A stretch of 64,000 nt of DNA from an uncultured Opitutia bacterium. GTDB lineage: Bacteria > Verrucomicrobiota > Verrucomicrobiia > Opitutales > UBA953. The stretch is from positions 1 through 64,000 of the forward strand of contig CAIWNE010000134.1 in NCBI GenBank assembly GCA_903913915.1, in the 5' to 3' direction. Positions 58,847 through 64,000 of the stretch are shown piece by piece (the stretch's first letter is position 1; every line of letters begins with the position of its first letter). The position numbers and the translations under genes were made by a program. The notes under the pieces are model-generated. The model worked only from the letters and a program-made list of their open reading frames with translations. It made no database searches and was not told where the DNA came from.

Positions 58847-59875
58847 ATGAAAGCCCTCCTGTCCGCATTCCTCTTCGCCGCCGGCCTGAGCGCCGCCGAT
58901 AGCCCGAAGGGCCCGGCCCTCAAGGAAGCCGACGCCAATCCGCCCGGCCAGAACAAGGTCACCATCACCGTCAAGGGAGAGAAGCGCGTCATCGAGTCGA
59001 ACGGCATCCCTGACCACAAGGTCGCGACCTTCCCGAACCGCGGCAACCCGAACGCCATCTCCGAGCAGAAGTACCATCTCGAAGTCCCGGCCAACCCTAA
59101 GCCCCTCGAAGGGGGCGCGACGGGCAGGATGATGTCGGCCTGGGGCGTCGCCCTGAACGGCATCGTCTTCGACCCGGGCACCGCCGAAGTCTTCAACGAC
59201 GGCGAGCGCAGCAACCCCTGGCACTACGAGGCGCTCATGAGCAATACCGAGATGGGCACGACCCCTAGGATCAAGGTCGGGCTCGGACTCGACCAGAACC
59301 ACGGCCACGTGCAGCCCAACGGGGCCTACCATTACCACGGACTCCCCACCCTGCTCATCGAACGCCTCGGCGGCGGCGACAAGAAGATGACCCATGTCGG
59401 CTGGGCGGCGGACGGCTTCCCGGTCTACGCCGTCTACGCCTATGCGAAGCCGGAAGACCCCAAGAGCGAACTCAAGAAGATGAAGAGCAGCTATCGCCTC
59501 AAGACCACCGACCGCGGCGGCGACGGCAAGATCACCCCGGTCGGCAAGCCGGACGGGTCCTTCGGACTCGACTTCGAATATGTCGCAGGGTCGGGCGACC
59601 TGGACGAATTCGGCGGCCGCGCCGGCGTGACCCCGGAGTTCCCCAAGGGCACCTATTACTACGTGCTCACCGAGGAATACCCGTTCATCCCGCGCAAGTT
59701 CAAGGGCACGCCGGACCCCTCCTTCAGCAAGCAGGCGATGGACCCGCACGCCAACCTCGGCGGCCAGGGCGGACCTGGTGCCAAGGGCGGCAAGAAGGGC
59801 AAGAAGGGGCCGCCGCCCGGCGGCTTCGGGGGACCGCCTCCTGACGGCCCTCCGCCCGAAGGGGCGCCGAAATAA
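58847..59875 (+). CDS. Secreted YHYH-domain protein
   Basis: 342 residues. The signal peptide (MKALLSAFLFAAGLSAADS) precedes a YHYH domain: the defining NGAYHYHGLPTLLIE lies near residue 165 with GLDQNHGHVQ before it. The domain spans most of the protein (about 35-275). The last 60 residues are low complexity: Gly, Pro, Lys (GAKGGKKGKKG, PPPGGFGGPPPDGPPP). Its function is unknown, with a possible metal site formed by the His residues. It is divergent from the DUF420 gene (95 nt). Repeat B copy 3 follows 12 nt after the stop. Confidence 0.85.
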   Translation: MKALLSAFLFAAGLSAADSPKGPALKEADANPPGQNKVTITVKGEKRVIESNGIPDHKVATFPNRGNPNAISEQKYHLEVPANPKPLEGGATGRMMSAWGVALNGIVFDPGTAEVFNDGERSNPWHYEALMSNTEMGTTPRIKVGLGLDQNHGHVQPNGAYHYHGLPTLLIERLGGGDKKMTHVGWAADGFPVYAVYAYAKPEDPKSELKKMKSSYRLKTTDRGGDGKITPVGKPDGSFGLDFEYVAGSGDLDEFGGRAGVTPEFPKGTYYYVLTEEYPFIPRKFKGTPDPSFSKQAMDPHANLGGQGGPGAKGGKKGKKGPPPGGFGGPPPDGPPPEGAPK

Positions 59876-59887
59876 TCCGGCGATCAG

Positions 59888-59943
59888 GCTAGGGCCGAGC
59901 ATCCTTGCTCGGCCGCGGCCGGCCAAGGATGGCCAGCCCTACC
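59888..59943. repeat. Repeat family B, copy 3: two-hairpin element
   Basis: CTAGGGCCGAGCA-tcct-TGCTCGG and GGCCGGCC-aaggat-GGCCAGCC, with TAGGG/CCCTA ends. Base changes relative to copy 1 are paired (AAC/GTT to GGCC-type). It lies between two convergent genes. Confidence 0.87.
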
Positions 59944-59959
59944 CAAGATCGCCAGAAAC

Positions 59960-60880
59960 TCAGGCACCCTGCTTGGGGTCGAACTTCTTCTTCGGTTCTT
60001 CGGGGGGCGTAGGGGCGGAGCTTCCGGGGAAGCCCGGCAAAGTGAAACCCTTGCCTTCGACCAGCTTCAGTCGGCGACGCACGTCGGCCGGCAGTTTCTC
60101 GACCGCGGCCTTGTCGGTGACGTCACCCTCGAAGAGCGTCTTGCCGTCACGATCCTTCACGACTGCGTGCTTTTTTCCGTCCTTCTCCTCGAGCGAGACC
60201 GTACCTTCGCCGTCGGAAGCCATGGAGTGCGAGGAAGACTTCGCGCCGTTGCCGAAGCTGAAGGAGAACGAATGGGAAGAGGAGCTCGCTCCGGCCTGCG
60301 CGCGCAATTCGTCGACGGAAGGGATGCGCGAACCAAAGGAAGATTGCGGAATGACGCCGGCCTGCAGGTCCTGGAGCTGCTTGAGGATCTCGGGCGGAAT
60401 CACGCCGCCATTCAAGCCCGGGAGGCCGTTGTTCGGATCGTCGACGCTGGGCCCCTTGCGGGCGGAGGGACGCCCCTTCTCTTGCGGTCGCTGGCCGAGG
60501 ACGATCTCGACCACCTGCGGTTCGGCGCCGCGGACGAGCGTGACCTTCACCTTGTCGCCCGGCTTGCGGGTGCGCACCAAAGCGCGGAACTGTTCGGCGT
60601 TGAAGAGCACCTGGTCGTCGAGACGGGTGAGGATGTCGCCTTCCTCGACCTTGCCGACGGACGGGCCTTTCGGATCGATGAAACCGACCTGGATGCCGAC
60701 GCCGGGAGGCACGGACGAGCTGGTAGCTTCGGTGCGCGGGCCGACGTTGAGGCCGGCATAGGCGACGCCCTCGGCGACGGCGACCTTGGCGGAGGGTTCC
60801 TTCTTGTCCTCGGCCTGCAGCGGGCCGACGAGGCCGGCGAGGAGGAGCACGTGGAGCGGAATCTGGCGGAGCGAGTTCAT
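59960..60880 (-). CDS. Exported PDZ-domain protein
   Basis: 306 residues. A signal peptide (LHVLLLAGLVGPLQAED) precedes a PDZ domain at about 30-125 (VGIQVGFIDPKGPSVGKVEEGDILTRLDDQ outline; LVRTRKPGDKVKVTLVRG). The remainder is low-complexity Ser/Phe (SSSSHSFSFSFGNG) and charged stretches, with no protease domain, so a periplasmic scaffold is likely. It lies downstream of the ECF sigma/anti-sigma pair on the same strand (44 nt), and may be part of its regulon. Confidence 0.85.
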   Translation of the reverse strand: MNSLRQIPLHVLLLAGLVGPLQAEDKKEPSAKVAVAEGVAYAGLNVGPRTEATSSSVPPGVGIQVGFIDPKGPSVGKVEEGDILTRLDDQVLFNAEQFRALVRTRKPGDKVKVTLVRGAEPQVVEIVLGQRPQEKGRPSARKGPSVDDPNNGLPGLNGGVIPPEILKQLQDLQAGVIPQSSFGSRIPSVDELRAQAGASSSSHSFSFSFGNGAKSSSHSMASDGEGTVSLEEKDGKKHAVVKDRDGKTLFEGDVTDKAAVEKLPADVRRRLKLVEGKGFTLPGFPGSSAPTPPEEPKKKFDPKQGA

Positions 60881-60924
60881 GACGGGGTCTTTATAAGGTG
60901 AGCGACGAAGGGCGGCGGATTTGT

Positions 60925-61341
60925 TCAGTTGGTCTCAAGCGGCAGCAACGTCAGCTGGTCGTTCGGGCGGTAGTTGATCAGCCGGGTGTTGCTACGCGCG
61001 TCTTCCCAGCGGGTCGTATCCTGCCAGCGAACCCGCATCGGACGGGCGAACGAACCATCCTCCATCTGCACAGGGCGGAAGAACTGCACGTCGGGACGGG
61101 TCTGTTCGACCTGCACCAGCCGATAGGTCGGAGCCTCGGGCTCGGCGACGCCGCCCAGGAAGACGAAGGCGGCGACCAAGGCGGCCGCGAGCGCGGAGAG
61201 GCCGGCGGACCAGGCGATGATCACGCCGCGGCGGGAGGCGGGCGGATCGAGCTCCGCGGCGAGGCGGGCCGCCACGGCGGCGGGAGCGCGCGGACGGAGA
61301 GAGGCCAGGGCCTGTTCGATGTCGTGGTCAGGGTCAGTCAT
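60925..61341 (-). CDS. Putative anti-sigma factor (short cytoplasmic head, one membrane helix)
   Basis: 138 residues. An N-terminal 45-residue region (DPDHDIEQALASLRPRAPAAVAARLAAEL) is followed by one membrane helix (GVIIAWSAGLSALAAALVAAFVFL) and a periplasmic ~65-residue tail (DVQFFRPVQMEDGSF, NPDQLTLL-type end). The layout is that of anti-sigma factors, though no ZAS zinc motif is seen. The ATG at 61341 overlaps the sigma factor stop by 8 nt. Such coupling is typical of a sigma/anti-sigma pair; the role is inferred from context. Confidence 0.7.
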   Translation of the reverse strand: MTDPDHDIEQALASLRPRAPAAVAARLAAELDPPASRRGVIIAWSAGLSALAAALVAAFVFLGGVAEPEAPTYRLVQVEQTRPDVQFFRPVQMEDGSFARPMRVRWQDTTRWEDARSNTRLINYRPNDQLTLLPLETN

Positions 61342-61837
61342 GGGTGCGGGCGGTGATATGTTTACGCAGGGCCTCCATGGCATAGCGCCACCGCGAGGCC
61401 GCGGTGTTCGGGGAAATCGAAAGTTGTTCGCCGATCTCGTCGAAGGTCAGTTCGCCCCAGACCTTGAGGACGACCACTTCGCGCTGCTCGGCCGGCAGAA
61501 GCTTCAAGGAATCGGCCAAGGCCGCCAGCCGCGGATCGGCCTCAGGCTCGAACCACGTCACCGTCTCCATGTCGTCGCCGACGATCTTTTCACGGACCGC
61601 GCGGCGATCGCTCCGGCGCAGCAGGTCGAGGGCCGAACGACGGATCGAGGTCACCACGAGGGCGTTCGGGTTGCCAGGCAGGTGACGCTGATGTTTCCAA
61701 AAGCGAACAAATGCCTCCTGCAGGACATCGTCCGCATCGGCTTCGCTCCGCGCCCATTGGCGCGCGATCAGCCGGAGCCTGGCGCCATGTTCGGCGAACC
61801 AGGCCCTCCAGTCTTGGCCGGAATGGGCGTCGTGCAT
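61334..61837 (-). CDS. ECF RNA polymerase sigma factor
   Basis: 167 residues from ATG 61837 (186 from 61894). Sigma region 2 is clear (RLRLIARQWARSEADADDVLQEAFVRFWKHQ, -10 recognition) and region 4 ends in a helix-turn-helix (LPAEQREVVVLKVWGELTFDEIGEQLSISPNTAASRWRYAMEALRK outline), the sign of an extracytoplasmic-function sigma factor. It overlaps the anti-sigma gene and is divergent from the desaturase gene by 125 nt, in which a TTGGCC-agga-GGCCAA palindrome lies. I prefer the shorter start for its match to the region 2 onset. Confidence 0.9.
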   Translation of the reverse strand: MHDAHSGQDWRAWFAEHGARLRLIARQWARSEADADDVLQEAFVRFWKHQRHLPGNPNALVVTSIRRSALDLLRRSDRRAVREKIVGDDMETVTWFEPEADPRLAALADSLKLLPAEQREVVVLKVWGELTFDEIGEQLSISPNTAASRWRYAMEALRKHITARTHD

Positions 61838-61895
61838 GCTTTGGTTATCAAGGAAGCGTCCCGGAGGACGGGTTTTGTCTCCCCTTGGCACCATC

Positions 61896-61911
61896 TTGGC
61901 CAGGAGGCCAA
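61896..61911. other. Palindrome between the ECF sigma and desaturase genes
   Basis: TTGGCC, agga, GGCCAA, a perfect 6-bp inverted repeat in the divergent 125-nt gap. A binding site for a regulator of either gene is possible. Confidence 0.4.
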
Positions 61912-61962
61912 AATCGTCAAAGCAGTTGCGAAATACCCCCTGCCCTCCTAACTGCCTCCCAG

Positions 61963-62943
61963 ATGTCCAACCCCCCTTCCGAGCGACCTGCGGACGGTTT
62001 CTTCCGTTCCCTGATCCGCTGGTTCGATGCGGACTACATCCCGGAAGGCGTCGAAGCCCTGCAGAACACCCCCAAGAAGGTCGACTGGGCCCGCTCCGTC
62101 CCGTTCATCGTCCTCCATCTTGCCTGTTTCGCGGTCATCTGGGTTGGGGTCAGCCCGATCGCCGTCTGGACCGCGGTCGGCCTGTATTTCTTCCGGATGT
62201 TCGCGATCACCGGCTTCCTCCACCGGTATTTCTCGCACAAGACCTACTCCACCTCCCGGGCCTTCCAGTTCGTGATGGCCGTCTGGACCGCCCTGGCCGT
62301 GCAACGCGGCGCCCTCTGGTGGGCCTGCACCCATCGCCACCATCACAAGCATTCCGACGAGGAAGAAGACAAGCACTCGCCGGTGGTCGACGGCTTCTGG
62401 TGGTCGCATATCGGCTGGATCACCTCGAAGAAGAATTTCCCGACCGACTACTCGAAGATCCCCGACCTCGCGAAGTATCCCGAGCTCGTCTTCCTCAATC
62501 GCTTCGACATCCTGATCCCCCTGCTCGCCGCTGGCCTGACCTACGGGATCGGGGCCTGGCTCGGCGCCCACGGCTACGACACCAACGGCCCGCAGCTGCT
62601 CGTCTGGGGCATCATCTCGACCGTGGTCCTCTTCCATGGCACGGCCTGCATCAATTCGCTGGCGCACGTCTTCGGCACGAAACGCTTCAAGTCGACCGGC
62701 GACGAATCCCGGAATTCCCTGATCCTGACGCTCATCACCCTCGGCGAAGGCTGGCACAACAACCACCACCGCTACCAGGCGACGACCAAGCAAGGCTTCT
62801 ACTGGTGGGAATTCGACCCGACCTACTACGGCCTGAAAGTGATGTCATGGATGGGCCTGATCTGGGGCCTCAAGGGCGTGCCGGCTTCGGTCTACGAGGA
62901 GGCCGAACGGACCAAGCTCGAAGCCTCCGCTCCGCGTGCGTGA
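61963..62943 (+). CDS. Acyl-CoA/acyl-lipid delta-9-type fatty acid desaturase
   Basis: 326 residues, membrane-bound. The three His boxes are present: HRYFSHK, HRHHHKHSDE and HNNHHRYQ, the di-iron ligands that put a double bond in acyl chains. ATG 61963 begins MSNPPSERPADGF; the longer open frame has no family match. It overlaps the next flavoprotein gene by 8 nt. The pair probably works on the same lipid, as in clusters that modify fatty acids. Confidence 0.9.
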   Translation: MSNPPSERPADGFFRSLIRWFDADYIPEGVEALQNTPKKVDWARSVPFIVLHLACFAVIWVGVSPIAVWTAVGLYFFRMFAITGFLHRYFSHKTYSTSRAFQFVMAVWTALAVQRGALWWACTHRHHHKHSDEEEDKHSPVVDGFWWSHIGWITSKKNFPTDYSKIPDLAKYPELVFLNRFDILIPLLAAGLTYGIGAWLGAHGYDTNGPQLLVWGIISTVVLFHGTACINSLAHVFGTKRFKSTGDESRNSLILTLITLGEGWHNNHHRYQATTKQGFYWWEFDPTYYGLKVMSWMGLIWGLKGVPASVYEEAERTKLEASAPRA

Positions 62944-64000
62944 ACGGGTCGCCATCGTCGGCTCCGGCGTGAGCGGCCTCGGCTGCCTTCGCTTCCTGCG
63001 CGCCCACCACGACGTCACCGTCTTCGACCATGACGCGCGTCCCGGCGGCCATGCGCACACCATCGACGTCCTCGAGCCCGGCACCGGCCGCGCGCTGCCG
63101 ATGGATACCGGCTTCATGGTGTTCAACGAGGTGACCTATCCGCACCTGTGCCGTCTCTTCAAGGAGCTGGGCGTGAAGCCGAAGCAGACCTCGATGTCCT
63201 TCGCGGTGCGGCACGACCCGACGGGACTCGAATGGTGCGGCAGCTCGCTCAACCATCTCTTCGCCCAGCGCCGCAACCTGCTCAGCCTGCGTTTCTGGAA
63301 ACTGCTCCTGCAGATCAATAAGTTCAACGCCCTCGCCAAGACCGAATGGAAGTCCGTCGAAGCCGAGACCACCTCGCTCCGCGACTGGTGCGCGCAGAAA
63401 GGCCTCGGCCAGGATTTCCTCGACCTCTACCTCATCCCCATGTCGGCCGCGGTCTGGTCGACGCCGGCGGAGAAGATGCTCGGCTTCCCGGCGGCGGCGC
63501 TGATGCGCTTCTTCCACAACCACGGCTTCCTCGGGCTCGATACCCAGCACCAGTGGCTGACGCTCGAAGGCGGCTCGCGCACCTACGTCGAAGCGTTGCT
63601 GAAGGCGCACCCCGCCGATTTCCGTTTCGGCCAAGGCGTCACGTCCGTCCGTCGCGACGGCGCCGAGGTCGTCGTCACGACCACCCGGGGCGAAGCACGC
63701 TTCGACCGGGTGATCATGGCCTCGCATGCGGACACTACGCTGAGGCTGCTGGCCGACGCGGACGCCGAAGAACGCCGCCTGCTCGGGGCCTTCGCCTATA
63801 ATCAGAACGACGCCATCGTGCACACCGACATGGCGCCGCTGCCGCGTTCCGCCAAGGCGCGCTCATCCTGGAATTACCGTACCTGGGCCAAGGACGGCGG
63901 TCTCGCGACCTCGACGCACTACTGGATGAACTCGCTGCAGGGCCTGACCGACAAGGGAGATTTCATCGTCACGATCAACCACGCCGACCAGGTCGACCCG
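62936..64000 (+). CDS. FAD/NAD(P)-binding flavoprotein (amine-oxidase-like), cut by window end
   Basis: At least 355 residues. The dinucleotide fold opens with RVAIVGSGVSGLGCLRFLR and the FDHDARPGGHAHTID block; MDTGFMVFNEVTYPHLCRLF and a later GGSRTYVEALL are typical of proteins annotated FAD-dependent oxidoreductase or amine oxidase, often beside DUF1365 and cyclopropane-fatty-acid synthase genes. It begins with GTG at 62936, overlapping the desaturase by 8 nt. The end lies outside the window, so completeness and partners are unknown. Confidence 0.85.
   Translation, partial: MRERVAIVGSGVSGLGCLRFLRAHHDVTVFDHDARPGGHAHTIDVLEPGTGRALPMDTGFMVFNEVTYPHLCRLFKELGVKPKQTSMSFAVRHDPTGLEWCGSSLNHLFAQRRNLLSLRFWKLLLQINKFNALAKTEWKSVEAETTSLRDWCAQKGLGQDFLDLYLIPMSAAVWSTPAEKMLGFPAAALMRFFHNHGFLGLDTQHQWLTLEGGSRTYVEALLKAHPADFRFGQGVTSVRRDGAEVVVTTTRGEARFDRVIMASHADTTLRLLADADAEERRLLGAFAYNQNDAIVHTDMAPLPRSAKARSSWNYRTWAKDGGLATSTHYWMNSLQGLTDKGDFIVTINHADQVDP

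Noticed and set aside
55749-58850. 1033-codon plus-strand frame across LysE, argH and others
   Set aside because: Low-complexity antisense of real minus-strand genes.

Overview
The window is a gene-dense, GC-rich (roughly two thirds G+C by eye) piece of bacterial chromosome made almost entirely of housekeeping genes, with no phage, insertion sequence, plasmid or CRISPR signature. The gene set suggests Verrucomicrobiota, probably Opitutae-like. This is inference from content, not from a marker search. The supporting items are an ileS - DksA-like - lspA cluster whose DksA has a long Lys/Ala/Pro-rich head and no intact zinc finger, a GldA/GldF/GldG-type ABC cassette with a DUF4340 protein, DUF5684 membrane proteins, secreted GH27 and Gfo/Idh proteins, a short autotransporter, and starts that mostly lack a Shine-Dalgarno sequence.

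Layout. 0-10 kb: rpsT, a pseudouridine-synthase-like gene lacking the catalytic Asp, a minus-strand run ileS > dksA-like > lspA > flavin reductase, then trpS and two unknown envelope proteins. 10-17 kb: mscS, the ABC/GldG/DUF4340 cassette, a solitary nuoA and two DUF5684 proteins, several of them separated by strong terminators. 17-21 kb (minus): class I fumarase, then pgsA > pgpA > ygfZ with overlapping ends. 21-28 kb (plus): coaD, then tig-clpP-clpX and hisA-(LolA-like)-hisD, facing an inositol-monophosphatase-family gene that may supply histidinol-phosphatase. 28-41 kb: a secreted unknown, DUF2071, HAD phosphatase, acetyl-CoA synthetase, an exported thioredoxin, PPK2, mutY, the tandem rnhC-rnhB and an autotransporter.

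41-47 kb is a minus-strand biotin operon, bioA-bioB-bioD-bioF-esterase-bioC, headed by a near-consensus BirA operator. The operon supplies both the pimelate-priming steps (BioC plus an esterase) and the ring-forming steps. Its last two genes are joined by an apparent +1 frameshift at a CCC-TGA-C stop: the bioC frame has no start codon of its own. 47-64 kb: a Dabb protein, rsmG, metH, GH27, an exported Gfo/Idh protein, LysE, argH, an FtsB-like protein, DUF420, YHYH and PDZ proteins, an ECF sigma/anti-sigma pair, and a desaturase followed by a flavoprotein cut by the window end.

The main structure not explained by genes is a set of dispersed palindromic intergenic repeats. There are two copies of a ~170-nt MITE-like element with terminal inverted repeats and compensatory changes, three copies of a ~56-nt two-hairpin element, two copies of a 21-nt hairpin, and a 116-nt imperfect palindrome after rnhB. 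Four of these lie in the 440-nt gap between the autotransporter and bioC.
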